The notes beneath the pieces are model-generated. The model was not told where the DNA came from. It saw nothing but the letters and a program-made list of their open reading frames with translations, and ran no database searches. The translations under genes and the position numbers were made by a program. A stretch of DNA of 64,000 bases from Methylobacterium sp. FF17 (lineage in GTDB: Bacteria > Pseudomonadota > Alphaproteobacteria > Rhizobiales > Beijerinckiaceae): assembly GCF_025813715.1 (NCBI RefSeq), contig NZ_CP107532.1, positions 248,001 to 312,000 on the forward strand. Direction: 5' to 3'. This document shows, piece after piece, positions 1 through 8,409 of the stretch (positions are counted from its first letter, which is position 1; each line of letters begins with the position of its first letter).

Positions 1-91
1 CCCTCCGGGACGAACGACCGTTCGCACGACGAACACCCCGCGTTGCGCAAACGCCAAGCGATCACGTTGTCTGAAGCCGGAAGAGCCTATC

Positions 92-373
92 ATGGACCGC
101 CCCCGCCGCGTCGGCCTGCCCTGGTACGAACCGCAGCACTACGCGTTGCTGCGCCAAATCCTTTCTGACGGCGCGAAGCTGCCGGTGCACTATGAGGCGT
201 GGCGGGTCTCCACCGAGCAGGTCGAACAGGTGGTCCAAAGTAGCGGCGTCGACGTCGTACGCGTGCCGATCGAACCGGATGCGTTCACGGCCTGGTGTGA
301 GCGCACGGACTCCGCGATGGATAGTGCCGCTCGCACCCGGTACGCCGAAGAGGTCCTTGTTCGCAAAGTCTGA
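92..373 (+). CDS. Small conserved hypothetical protein
   Basis: A 93-residue soluble protein without signal peptide or membrane segment. A purine-rich GGAAGAG lies about six bases before the ATG and supports this start. The layout (an early WYEPQHYALLR segment, then an acidic middle and a VVRVPIEPDAFTAWC segment) looks like a family of short hypothetical proteins that I recall from Methylobacterium and rhizobia, where the middle reads like a conserved 'VRVPLDPEAF..WC' block. No catalytic motif is visible and I assign no function. It is followed by about 160 bases without a gene and then by the convergent end of the molybdopterin oxidoreductase. Confidence 0.6.
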   Translation: MDRPRRVGLPWYEPQHYALLRQILSDGAKLPVHYEAWRVSTEQVEQVVQSSGVDVVRVPIEPDAFTAWCERTDSAMDSAARTRYAEEVLVRKV

Positions 374-533
374 AGGTGTCCCAGAGTGCGAGACCTGCGA
401 TGACATCGCTCGCGTCAGCTGGGATCTTCGAACCGCATCAGATCCCGGCCGATCATCCTGATGCCTTCATGAAAATCATGAAGACGCGATGGTTTCCATG
501 ATTTCCCAGGCCTGAAGCGCGCGAGCGCTGCCC

Positions 534-2942
534 TCACCCTGTCGCGTATTCGAGTTGCGGCGCCCGCACCCGGTCATCGTCGGCCTGCACGGTGACCGGG
601 ATGGTCTTGGCCGCCGGAGTCTTGCTGCCGATGGCGTAGTGCCAGATCGGCAGCAGCACGTTGCATTCGGGATAGTAGCCGCCGATGCAGCCGATGGGGA
701 TGTCGTAGGCGACGACCAGCATATCGGAAAGGCTGCGGTCGATCCCGTCGTCGGCCACCGTCCTGAGGGTCACGGCCTGCCCGATCTTCAGCCCGAGCCG
801 GTCGATGTCCGAGCGGTTCATCAGCACCACCTTGCGGGTGTTCTTGATGCCCCGGAAGCGGTCGTCGTAGCCGTACACGGTGGTGTTGAACTGGTCGTTC
901 GAGCGCAGGGTCATCAGGCGCAGCACGTCGTGCCCCACCTCCGGCATGTCCGTGTCCTCGTCGAGGCCGCTCGGGGTCACGATGTTGGCCCGGCCCGTCT
1001 CCGTGTGCCACTGGCGCTTGCGCGCCGGCAAGTCGCGCTGGAAGCCGCCCGGCTCCCACATCCGGCGTTCGTAATCCCAGAACGAGTCCGGCAGCGTGTC
1101 GGAAATCGCTTTGCGGATCTCGGCGTAGTCCTCCTGGTAGGTATCCCAGGGCACGCGTGGATTGGGGTCGAGCACGCGCCGGGCCAGCTCGCAGATGAGC
1201 CGGATCTCGCTGATGAGGTGCGGCGAGGCCGGCCGGCGCACGCCCCGGTTGCCGTGGATGCAGGCGGAGGTGTCCTCCATCGAGAGAACCTGCTGTCCCA
1301 GCTTCGTCTCGTCGATCTCGATGCGGCTGATCACCGGCAGGATGTAGCTGACCGCACCCGGCAGCAGGGCCGAGCGGTTGAGCTTGGTGATCACGTTGAC
1401 GGTCAGCCGCAGTCGGCGCCAGGCCGGCTCCATCTGGCCGTGATCGGGAATCGCCCGGACGAAGTTGCCGCCGAGCATGACGAACGCCCGGACCTCGTCC
1501 TTCAGGACCGCCTCGCAGGCCTCGATCGTGTTGTAGCCGGCCTCGCGGGGCGGCGCGAAGCCGAACTGCTCGCCGAGCCGGTCGAGGGGGAAGAGCTCCG
1601 GCTTCTCGGTGATCCCCACCGTGCGCTGGCCCTGCACGTTCGAATGGCCCCGGATCGGGCAGATGCCGGCGCCCACGCGGCCGAGATTGCCGCGCATCAG
1701 CAGGAGGTTGACCAGCATCTGCACGGTCTCGACCCCGGCCCGGTGCTGGGTCAGGCCCATGCCGTAGACGCCGATCACAGCGTGCGAGCGGCCGTAGACG
1801 GTCGCGGTGGCCTCCATGTCGGCGCGGCGCAGGCCCGAGCGCCGTTCGAGCTCGTCCCACCCTTGCGCGCGCAGCCAGTCGGCGAAGGTGTCGAAGCCGT
1901 GGGTGTGCTCGGCGATGAAGGCTTCGTCCAGTACGGCCGGGCCGCCGGCCGCCCGCGCGGTATCGTGCATCTCCAGCACGGACTTGCAGATGCCGGCGAG
2001 TGCCGCGAGGTCGCCGCCCGCCTTCACCTGGTGATACTGCGAGCTGATCCGGGTGTCCTTGCCGGTGAGCATCTCGGTGGGCGATTGCGGGTTCAGGAAC
2101 CGCTCCAGCCCGCGTTCGCGCAACGGGTTATAGGTGATGATCGGGACGCCGCGCTCGCTCGCTTCCTGCAGCGGATGCAGCATGCGGGGCGCGTTGCTGC
2201 CCGGGTTCTGACCGAAGAACAGGATGCAGTCGGACTTCCCGAAATCCTCCAGGGTGACCGTTCCGACCGGTTGTCCGATGCTGGCGGGCAGCGCCACCGA
2301 GGTGGTCTCGTGGCACATGTTGGACGAGTCGGGCAGGTTGTTGTTGCCGTAGAGCCGGGCGAAGAGCTGATAGAGGTAGCTCGCCTCGTTCGACAGGCGG
2401 CCCGAGCTGTAGAACACGGTACCCTTCTGGCGATCCTCGACGGCGCGCAGTTCGCGTGCGATCTCGTCGAGGGCATGCCCCCAGGAGACGGGCACGTACT
2501 TGTCGCTGTCCGCATCATAGCGGAGCGGGTGGGTCAGGCGGCCGGGCTGTTCGAGGTGGAAATCGTCCCAGCCCCGAAGCTCGGTGACGGTGTGCTCGGC
2601 GAAGAACTTCGGCGTGCAGCGATGCGCGGTCAGTTCCCAGGCCACCGCCTTGACGCCGTTCTCGCAGAACTCGAACGGCAGCGGGCTCGCGGGCTTCACC
2701 CAGGCGCAGCTGTTGCACTGGTAGCCGTCCACCTTGTTGTGGCGGGTCAGCGCGATCGGCACGCTCGCCAGCACGCCCTCCCGCCTCAGGATGTTGCCGA
2801 CCGAGCGGGCCGATCCCCATCCGCCGGAGGGCAGTCGGTAGGGCTTGAAAGTGGGCTTTTCCAACGAACGATCTCCGTTCCGACGCGACCCTGTCGAACC
2901 GACCGGGGAAACATCGGCCGCCCGCTTGGGTTTCACCTCCAA
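534..2942 (-). CDS. FdhF/YdeP-family molybdopterin oxidoreductase
   Basis: An 802-residue protein of the molybdopterin oxidoreductase superfamily, in the YdeP subgroup of formate-dehydrogenase-alpha-like proteins. Visible family features are the N-terminal segment KPYRLPSGGWGSARSVGNILRREG, a CNSCAWVKP motif near residue 78, a GQNPGSNAPRML block in the cofactor domain, and a C-terminal molydopterin dinucleotide-binding domain beginning around LRLMTLRSNDQFNTTVYGY. No Tat or Sec signal is evident, so a cytoplasmic location is expected. The physiological substrate of this subgroup is not settled; E. coli YdeP is linked to acid resistance. The start is uncertain: position 2942 is a TTG without a clear Shine-Dalgarno sequence, and a GTG lies two codons further in. 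It is divergent from the small gene at 3016, with about 70 bases between them. Confidence 0.85.
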   Translation of the reverse strand: MEVKPKRAADVSPVGSTGSRRNGDRSLEKPTFKPYRLPSGGWGSARSVGNILRREGVLASVPIALTRHNKVDGYQCNSCAWVKPASPLPFEFCENGVKAVAWELTAHRCTPKFFAEHTVTELRGWDDFHLEQPGRLTHPLRYDADSDKYVPVSWGHALDEIARELRAVEDRQKGTVFYSSGRLSNEASYLYQLFARLYGNNNLPDSSNMCHETTSVALPASIGQPVGTVTLEDFGKSDCILFFGQNPGSNAPRMLHPLQEASERGVPIITYNPLRERGLERFLNPQSPTEMLTGKDTRISSQYHQVKAGGDLAALAGICKSVLEMHDTARAAGGPAVLDEAFIAEHTHGFDTFADWLRAQGWDELERRSGLRRADMEATATVYGRSHAVIGVYGMGLTQHRAGVETVQMLVNLLLMRGNLGRVGAGICPIRGHSNVQGQRTVGITEKPELFPLDRLGEQFGFAPPREAGYNTIEACEAVLKDEVRAFVMLGGNFVRAIPDHGQMEPAWRRLRLTVNVITKLNRSALLPGAVSYILPVISRIEIDETKLGQQVLSMEDTSACIHGNRGVRRPASPHLISEIRLICELARRVLDPNPRVPWDTYQEDYAEIRKAISDTLPDSFWDYERRMWEPGGFQRDLPARKRQWHTETGRANIVTPSGLDEDTDMPEVGHDVLRLMTLRSNDQFNTTVYGYDDRFRGIKNTRKVVLMNRSDIDRLGLKIGQAVTLRTVADDGIDRSLSDMLVVAYDIPIGCIGGYYPECNVLLPIWHYAIGSKTPAAKTIPVTVQADDDRVRAPQLEYATG

Positions 2943-3015
2943 CCCAAGGCCAAGACGTTTGTTCGCAAGACGTCAATTGTTCACAAGACGACGTCGGGTC
3001 TTAACGGAGGTTAGA

Positions 3016-3297
3016 ATGCTGATCGGGCCAGATTATCTTTTGAAGAAGCCGGAGCGACCCTCGGTCCCGAAAGTGTTCTTCGACACCCAGATCGTGCCGA
3101 TCGCGGCCAATCTCGCCGGCGGGTGCGAAGTGGCCCTGGACCGGACAGCCAGGCGCCTGCGCGTCCGGCCGATGGTGATCGTCGCCTGGGCCTTGGGCCT
3201 GGCGGGGATGAGCCTCGCGGGTTTGTCGACTCTGCGCCGCGAGCGGCGCCGCACAAACCCCTCACACCGTCGAACAACGATCACCTCACGCGATTGA
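3016..3297 (+). CDS. Hypothetical protein with one C-terminal membrane segment
   Basis: A 93-residue protein. The ATG is preceded by GGAGG with five bases spacing, a strong ribosome site that fixes the start here and not at an in-frame ATG upstream inside the neighbouring promoter region. The first fifty residues are soluble with several prolines; residues about 57-75 (MVIVAWALGLAGMSLAGL) form a likely transmembrane helix, followed by a very basic tail (RRERRR). That topology is typical of small inner-membrane proteins, but I recognise no family. It is divergent from the molybdopterin oxidoreductase and lies 24 bases before the next small gene, so the two may be cotranscribed. Confidence 0.55.
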   Translation: MLIGPDYLLKKPERPSVPKVFFDTQIVPIAANLAGGCEVALDRTARRLRVRPMVIVAWALGLAGMSLAGLSTLRRERRRTNPSHRRTTITSRD

Positions 3298-3321
3298 CCC
3301 TGTCAGATCCGAGACCGTGCC

Positions 3322-3531
3322 ATGACGAGAGCCAAGATCGAACCGACCCCGCCGGATCAAGCGGACCGGCCGCGCGGCCAGTCCCTCGCGGATCTGGCGG
3401 CCGAGCGGGCGCCCGGACCACGGGCGCCGGATGAAGACCTCCGGGCGCGTCAGGAACAGCTCCTGGACGAGGCGATCGAGGAAACCTTTCCGGCCAGCGA
3501 TCCGATCGCCCCGAAGCGGATCACCCGGTAG
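3322..3531 (+). CDS. Small hydrophilic protein with FPASDP motif
   Basis: A 69-residue acidic, disordered-looking protein. Its C-terminus (LDEAIEETFPASDPIAPKRITR) carries the 'E-E-T-F-P-A-S-D-P' block that I recall from many short rhizobial and Methylobacterium hypotheticals. There is no signal peptide, Cys or transmembrane helix. It starts 25 bases after the preceding small gene and may be in one transcript with it. The function is unknown; the conserved tail suggests a protein or membrane contact, which is inference only. Confidence 0.6.
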   Translation: MTRAKIEPTPPDQADRPRGQSLADLAAERAPGPRAPDEDLRARQEQLLDEAIEETFPASDPIAPKRITR

Positions 3532-3629
3532 GCGGCTCGCTTCACCGGAGATCGGGCAGATCCACTGACTTCGTGGCCGGGACACGGGGGTTCGCAAGGA
3601 GCGGTTCCGAGACTGGCGACCGGGCGAGA

Positions 3630-4313
3630 ATGGCGAACAGGCATGAACACGCACGCGGGATCCTGAGCGCACGGCCGGGGTCGCCCGCCGAGGCCGGCGC
3701 GGGGGATCGCGTCGGGCAGGATACCCTACGGGAGCGCCTGCGCGGCCTCCTGCACGTTCCCGCCTCGCTCGATCCCGCGGGGCCGGTGCCGCTGCTGATC
3801 ATGCTGCATGGCGCCGGGGCTCGGGCGGGCGACGTGATGCCGATGGTGGCGCCGGCCGCCGACGACCATGGGGTGATCGTTCTGGCACCCGACGCGCGGG
3901 GAGCGACCTGGGACGTCATCCAGCCGGGATTCGGGCCCGACGTGGCGACCCTCGACGAGGTGCTCGCGGCCATGTTCCGGGCATATCCCATCGATCCGCA
4001 GCGGATCGCCATCGCGGGCTTCTCCGATGGGGCTTCCTATGCCCTGTCACTGGGGCTCGCCAACGGCAGTCTGTTTCGCGACATCCTGGCGTTCTCGCCC
4101 GGTTTCGCGGCCCCGGCCCGAACCGAGGGCCGCCCTCGCATCTTCATCGCGCATGGGCGCGAAGACCCGGTGCTGCCCTTCGCGCGCTGCGGCGACCGCC
4201 TCGCCGGTTCGCTCCGGAGCGCCGGGTACGATGTCGAAGACAGGCCGTTCTCCGGCGGGCACGTGGTGCCCACCGAGATGGTGCGGGCGGCGTTCGCCCG
4301 GTTCCTGGGCTGA
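3630..4313 (+). CDS. Alpha/beta-hydrolase esterase (phospholipase/carboxylesterase type)
   Basis: A serine esterase of 227 residues from this ATG. The oxyanion-hole region is LLIMLHGAGA, the nucleophile elbow GFSDGAS places the Ser near residue 132, the acid is the Asp in HGREDPVLP, and the His is in FSGGHVVP close to the C-terminus. This order and size match the phospholipase/carboxylesterase (acyl-protein-thioesterase-like) family. No signal peptide is seen, so it should act in the cytoplasm. A GTG at 3573 would add 19 arginine-rich residues, and neither start has a strong ribosome site. It is followed 63 bases later by the erythromycin-esterase-like gene in the same direction. Confidence 0.8.
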   Translation: MANRHEHARGILSARPGSPAEAGAGDRVGQDTLRERLRGLLHVPASLDPAGPVPLLIMLHGAGARAGDVMPMVAPAADDHGVIVLAPDARGATWDVIQPGFGPDVATLDEVLAAMFRAYPIDPQRIAIAGFSDGASYALSLGLANGSLFRDILAFSPGFAAPARTEGRPRIFIAHGREDPVLPFARCGDRLAGSLRSAGYDVEDRPFSGGHVVPTEMVRAAFARFLG

Positions 4314-4376
4314 TCGCCGGCCGCACCGAGACACCGTTGCCCGGCGGTGACCGCAGCAGACGAGCGGAGGAGAGTC

Positions 4377-5681
4377 ATGGCGCCTTCGACCAAGCACAAC
4401 CCCATCGTCGACCACCTGCGGGGGGCGGCCGAACCGTTGCCCGCGCCGGATGCGCCGGGCTTCGGGGCCTGCTTCGACCGGTTCGGGGAGGCCCGGATCG
4501 TGCTGCTGGGCGAGGCCACCCACGGGACGTCTGAGTTCTACCAAGCGCGGGCGGCCATCACGCAGCACCTGATCGAGCATCACGGCTTTCGCGTCATCGC
4601 GGTGGAGGCCGACTGGCCGGACGCGGCGATGATCGACCGCTATATCGGGCATCGCGCCGCCACCCCGTTTCCGGGGGACGCCTTCCGGCGCTTCCCGACC
4701 TGGATGTGGCGCAATGCGGAAATGCTGGACTTCGCCCGCCGGCTCCGCGACCTCAACATCGGCCGGGCCCCCCAGGACCGGGTGCGGTTCCGCGGCCTCG
4801 ACGTCTACAGCCTCGGCGCCTCGATGGCGGCGGTTCTGGATTATCTCGACCGGGTCGATCCCGGCGCGGCGCGCCAGGCCCGCGACCGCTACGGCTGCCT
4901 GACGCCCTGGCATGCCAAGCCGGAGCGCTACGGCCGCGAGGTGATGTTCGGCGTCAAGCACCCGTGCGAGGCCGCCGTCACCGAAATCCTGACCGACCTT
5001 CAGGACAAGCGCGCCGCCTACGCCGCGCAGGATCCGGACGCCTACGTCGATGCGACGCAGAACGCCCGGATCGTACGCGCGGCGGAGCAGTACTACCGCA
5101 CCCTGTACCGGGGCTCCGTCGAGTCCTGGAACGTGCGCGACCGGCACATGTTCGAGACGCTGCAGACCCTGGTCGCGGGCGGGGACAAGGCGGTGGTGTG
5201 GGCCCACAACTCTCATATCGGCCATGCGGGCGCCACCGCGATGGGGTGGGAGGGCGAGTTCAACATCGGCGAACTCGCCAAGACCGCTCACGGCGACGCG
5301 GCCGTGCTGATCGGCTTCGGGACCGACCGGGGCACGGTGGCGGCCGCCGACGACTGGGACGCGCCGATGCGGATCATGGACGTGCGCCCTGCCCGCCCCG
5401 ACAGTCACGAGGCGCTGTTCCGCGAGGCCGGCCTGCCGCTCAGCCTGACCGACCTGCGCGAGGCACAAGCCCTGCGCGAGGCTCTTGCCCAGCCCCGTCT
5501 CGAGCGCGCAATCGGCGTCGTCTACCGGCCGGACACCGAGCGGGTGAGCCACTATTTCGACGCGGTGCTGCCCGAGCAGTTCGACGCCTATGTCTGGTTC
5601 GAGGAGACCCGCGCGGTCACGCCGCTGGCGCGCAAGCCTGCGGGGGCCGGCGAGGACCTGACCTTTCCCTCGGGCCTCTGA
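4377..5681 (+). CDS. Erythromycin esterase family protein
   Basis: A 434-residue member of the erythromycin-esterase (Ere) superfamily. The family's conserved active-site positions are visible: GEATHGTSEFY (Glu and His) near residues 40-50, VEADWPDAA (Glu), and VWAHNSHIG (His) in the second half. Only some relatives hydrolyse macrolides; many, often encoded with stress genes, have unknown substrates, so resistance should not be assumed. The ATG follows GGAGG with a six-base gap, a better start than the GTG thirty bases upstream. No export signal is seen. It ends convergently against a small minus-strand gene, and its stop codon lies inside a palindrome. Confidence 0.85.
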   Translation: MAPSTKHNPIVDHLRGAAEPLPAPDAPGFGACFDRFGEARIVLLGEATHGTSEFYQARAAITQHLIEHHGFRVIAVEADWPDAAMIDRYIGHRAATPFPGDAFRRFPTWMWRNAEMLDFARRLRDLNIGRAPQDRVRFRGLDVYSLGASMAAVLDYLDRVDPGAARQARDRYGCLTPWHAKPERYGREVMFGVKHPCEAAVTEILTDLQDKRAAYAAQDPDAYVDATQNARIVRAAEQYYRTLYRGSVESWNVRDRHMFETLQTLVAGGDKAVVWAHNSHIGHAGATAMGWEGEFNIGELAKTAHGDAAVLIGFGTDRGTVAAADDWDAPMRIMDVRPARPDSHEALFREAGLPLSLTDLREAQALREALAQPRLERAIGVVYRPDTERVSHYFDAVLPEQFDAYVWFEETRAVTPLARKPAGAGEDLTFPSGL

Positions 5682-5689
5682 GGCCCGAG
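5669..5689. terminator. Palindrome between convergent genes, possible terminator
   Basis: CTCGGGCCT and AGGCCCGAG form perfect nine-base arms around a three-base centre. The centre contains part of the TGA stop of the erythromycin-esterase-like gene. The gene on the other strand ends at 5694, so the hairpin sits exactly between the convergent genes. There is no T-run on either side, so intrinsic termination is only plausible. Confidence 0.4.
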
Positions 5690-5693
5690 GCCC

Positions 5694-5906
5694 TCAGGGC
5701 TTGTAGCGATCCTCGGGTTTCGGGCGATCCGGGTCGGTCTCGCGCGTCCCCGGGCCTGCGGTCTCGGTCAGGCGGCGGTGGCTCGGCGCCCGGTCGCCGG
5801 ATTCCTGATGGTCCGGGCTGCTCTGGCTGACATGGTCGAGGCTGGCGGACACGCTCGCTCCGGCCAGTCCCTCCGCCCGGTCCTCGCCCGTCGTGTTGCT
5901 GGTCAT
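5694..5906 (-). CDS. Small hydrophilic hypothetical protein
   Basis: A 70-residue, strongly polar protein rich in Asp, Glu, Pro, Ser and Arg, ending in DPDRPKPEDRYKP. I start it at the ATG giving MTSNTTGEDRAEGL. The longer upstream reading runs through a 17-base tandem repeat and looks non-coding. No domain or motif is recognisable, and the composition suggests intrinsic disorder. The convergent neighbour ends 13 bases away. The tandem repeat immediately upstream falls in its likely promoter or leader. Confidence 0.45.
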   Translation of the reverse strand: MTSNTTGEDRAEGLAGASVSASLDHVSQSSPDHQESGDRAPSHRRLTETAGPGTRETDPDRPKPEDRYKP

Positions 5907-5921
5907 GGTGGCGGACTCCGA

Positions 5922-5989
5922 TCTGGATGCTGCAGGCCTCTGGATGCTGCAGGCCTCTGGATGCTGCAGGCCTCGGGATGCTGCGAGAC
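5922..5989. repeat. 17-bp tandem repeat, three perfect copies plus one degenerate
   Basis: The unit TCTGGATGCTGCAGGCC occurs at 5922-5938, 5939-5955 and 5956-5972 without mismatch. A decayed fourth copy (TCGGGATGCTGCGAGAC) follows at 5973-5989. Each copy contains the palindrome CTGCAG. The period is not a multiple of three, so it is unlikely to be coding. It lies just upstream of the small minus-strand gene that starts at 5906. Confidence 0.9.
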
Positions 5990-6093
5990 GAGGGACGCTC
6001 AGCGGCTGGGCCGCTTGAGGGAACCGGTCGGTTCGTCGCGGTTCTGCCCGCCCCCCGTGCCGATCGAGCCGGCGCTGGGCGGCGCACAACCTG

Positions 6094-6216
6094 ATGGTCG
6101 GTTCCGTCTGCGGCCTCACCTGCGACTGCCTCGGCCTGATCGGCTTCGCCCTCGCGGCCCTGCGCCAGCACGCCGCCGCCCGCCGCGTCGCGCCGGGTCT
6201 CGCCGCGCGGGTCTGA
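6094..6216 (+). CDS. Possible very small protein or gene remnant
   Basis: A 40-residue reading frame (MVGSVCGLTCDCLGLIGFALAALRQ...) with G or C at nearly every third position, as in the real genes of this window. Residues about 10-25 are hydrophobic. In-frame coding-like sequence continues upstream to a stop at 6016 without an ATG, so this may be the tail of a lost gene and not a complete one. No clear ribosome site precedes the ATG. Function unknown. Confidence 0.25.
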   Translation: MVGSVCGLTCDCLGLIGFALAALRQHAAARRVAPGLAARV

Positions 6217-6228
6217 CGCCGACTTGCC

Positions 6229-6949
6229 TCAGGCGGCGAGTGGATCGGCGAAGGCCTCCGGCAGGAATTGGGGCAGGTCGCGCATCGTGCCGAACACGCG
6301 CTCTGCGCCCGCCGCCAGGAGGCGCGCGCCGTGGTCGGGATGGCAATGGCCGCCGCCGGTGAAGCCGAAGACGCGCAGGCCGGCCGCCCTGGCCGCCGTC
6401 ACACCGGGCACGCTGTCCTCGATCACCACGCAGTCGCGGATGTCGGCCCGCATCCAGCCGGCGGCGTAGAGGAAGACGTCCGGCGCCGGCTTGCCGCGGG
6501 CGACCGACGACGCGCTGACCACGTTTCCCCCGAAGTGGTGCAGCAGGCCGGTGGTCTCGAGGCCGAGCCGGAGCTTGCCCGGTGCGCTGCTCGAGGCGAC
6601 GCAGACGGGCGCGCGGAGCCGGTTCAGGATGTCGGCGACGCCCTCGACCGCCCGCAACTCCGTGGCGTAGGCCTGCGTGATCCTGGCGTGCATCTGCGGC
6701 ACGAAGCGCTCCGGCAGCGGGCGTCCGCCGCGATCGCGCGATCTCGGCGAGCATCTCCGGCTCCGGACGGCCCGCGAAGCGGGCGATCACATCCGTCGTG
6801 GTGATGGGATAGCCATGTGCGGTCAGTTCCTCGGCGACGAGCCCGCAGACCAGGATCTCGCTGTCGATCATGACGCCGTCGCAGTCGAAGATCAGGGTCG
6901 GCGCGGCGGACGGGTCTGTGCTGGACAAGGGCAAGCTGTCTGACTCCAA
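6229..6949 (-). pseudogene. HAD-superfamily sugar phosphatase, frameshifted
   Basis: A beta-phosphoglucomutase/GPP-like HAD hydrolase split over two frames. The first part carries motif I, LIFDCDGVMIDSE, and the helical cap (FAGRPEPEMLAEIA). The rest reads DRGGRPLPERFVPQMHARI and contains the KPAPDVFLYAA lysine and the VIEDSVPGV acidic motif, but in another frame. The shift lies at about 6736-6742 in a GCGCGATCGCG stretch; removing one base, or restoring two, rejoins the protein at about 240 residues. No ATG precedes motif I, and the start is probably one of the TTG codons near 6920-6949. It is the last gene of the polyol operon, where such an enzyme would dephosphorylate a sugar or polyol phosphate. 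It is either a recent pseudogene or a sequencing error. Confidence 0.8.
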
Positions 6950-6972
6950 GGAGAATTCGGACGGGTTGGATC

Positions 6973-8409
6973 TCAGGGCCGGAACGTACCGTCGCGTAAG
7001 GCGCCCTCGATCGCCTCCAGGCTGCGCCCGGCGGTCTCGGGCACGAAGCGGAGCACGAACAGGAAGGCCGCGACGTTCAGGGCGCCGTAGAGCAGCATGA
7101 CGCCGCCGGTTCCGAGCGCGTCCACGAGGGTGAGGGCCGAGGCCGTGACCACGAGGTTCGAGCCCCAGACCATGGTCGCCTGGGCGCTGGTGCCGGCCGC
7201 GCGCACCGAGAGCGGGTACATTTCCGAGCCGCTGAGCCAGCCGACCACCTGGATGCCGCCGGCATTGAAGAACATGAAGGCCAGCAGGCAGGCGAGGATC
7301 GGCCAGGAGCGGTCGCCGCCCGCGAGCCCGAAGGTGAGCAGGCCCCCCAGTAAGAAGAGACTGAGGGCGGCGCCGGGCAGCATGAACAGCGAGAGGTTGC
7401 GTCGACCGACGCGGTCGACGATGGCGAGGCCGATGGCGGTCATCACCGCGTAGACGAGGCCGAGCCAGAGGGTCGAGCGCAGGGCGGTGGCGTGGTCGAC
7501 ACCGACCCCGGTCAGCAGCGTCGGCGCGTAGTAGATCATCATCTCGATGCCGGTGAGCTGCGTGAAGGCGGCGATGCCGAGCGCCGCCAGCACGGCGGGG
7601 CGCACCCAGCCCTGCGCAAGGCCGCGCCAGCCCTTCACGGGGGCGGATTTCTCGACCTCCACCACCCGCTCGATCTCGCCGAGTTCGCGGTCGAGATCCG
7701 TCCCCGGCGGGCGTACCCGCGCGAGATCCCGGCGGGCGGCATCGCTCCGGTCCCGGCCCACGAGCCAGCGCGGGCTTTCCGGCAGGACGAACGTGCAGGC
7801 GCACAGGATCGCGGCCGGGAGGATGGCCGCGCCGATCATCCAGCGCCAGGACAGCATCTCGCGGAATTCGGAGGCGACGAGGTTGGCCGAGAGGATGCCG
7901 AGCCCGATCGCCACGTTGAACATCGTCACGCAGCGCCCGCGCCGGTTGGCCGGGGCGAGTTCGGCGAGATAGACCGGGACCGCCTGCGAGGAGGCGCCGA
8001 CGGCCAGCCCCAGCACGATCCGGGCGGCGATGAGGAGGCCGGCACTCGGCGCAAGGCTGGAGGCGAGGGCGCCGACGACGTAGACGGTCGCCAGCACCGT
8101 CAAGGTCCGGCGCCGCCCGACGCGCTCGGTGAGCCAGCCGCCCGCCAGCGACCCGCCGATGGCGCCCACCAGGATCGCGGCGGCCGTCATCTCCTGCATG
8201 CGGTGGTCGAGGCCGAACTCGTCGCGGATCGCCAGGAGGGCGCCCGAGATGATCCCGGTGTCGTAGCCGTAGAGGAAGCCCGCCAGGGCCCCGACGCCCA
8301 CCACGAAGATGAGAAAGGGGCTGAAGCGCGCCCGCGCCCGCCCGCCCTCGGTCGCGCCGGCGACCTCCACCGTCGTGGGCAGGCGCGACGCCTCAGCGCG
8401 CGCGGACAT
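6973..8409 (-). CDS. MFS sugar/polyol porter
   Basis: A 478-residue sugar-porter-family MFS protein with about twelve membrane segments. Signatures are GFLYGYDTGIISGALL in helix 1, the loop motif ERVGRRRTLT between helices 2 and 3, the PESPRWLV motif before the central loop, DRVGRRNL in the second half and PETAGRSLEAIE after the last helix. These identify a proton-coupled sugar or polyol importer in the inner membrane. I start at the ATG giving MSARAEASRL, which overlaps the end of the upstream dehydrogenase gene by 17 bases, so translation is probably coupled. Together with the dehydrogenase and the broken phosphatase it forms one transcription unit. Confidence 0.88.
   Translation of the reverse strand: MSARAEASRLPTTVEVAGATEGGRARARFSPFLIFVVGVGALAGFLYGYDTGIISGALLAIRDEFGLDHRMQEMTAAAILVGAIGGSLAGGWLTERVGRRRTLTVLATVYVVGALASSLAPSAGLLIAARIVLGLAVGASSQAVPVYLAELAPANRRGRCVTMFNVAIGLGILSANLVASEFREMLSWRWMIGAAILPAAILCACTFVLPESPRWLVGRDRSDAARRDLARVRPPGTDLDRELGEIERVVEVEKSAPVKGWRGLAQGWVRPAVLAALGIAAFTQLTGIEMMIYYAPTLLTGVGVDHATALRSTLWLGLVYAVMTAIGLAIVDRVGRRNLSLFMLPGAALSLFLLGGLLTFGLAGGDRSWPILACLLAFMFFNAGGIQVVGWLSGSEMYPLSVRAAGTSAQATMVWGSNLVVTASALTLVDALGTGGVMLLYGALNVAAFLFVLRFVPETAGRSLEAIEGALRDGTFRP

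Noticed and set aside
555..3014. A very long plus-strand open frame opposite the molybdopterin oxidoreductase
   Set aside because: It is an antisense reading of a GC-rich gene: the composition (Arg, His, Val, Asp-rich, no domain) and lack of a ribosome site show it is not coding. The same applies to many long antisense frames over the pnt, pyruvate kinase, HpnN and PepF genes.
4377..5681. Macrolide-resistance gene
   Set aside because: Only membership of the broad erythromycin-esterase superfamily is visible; most members have no known link to resistance and no mobile element surrounds it.
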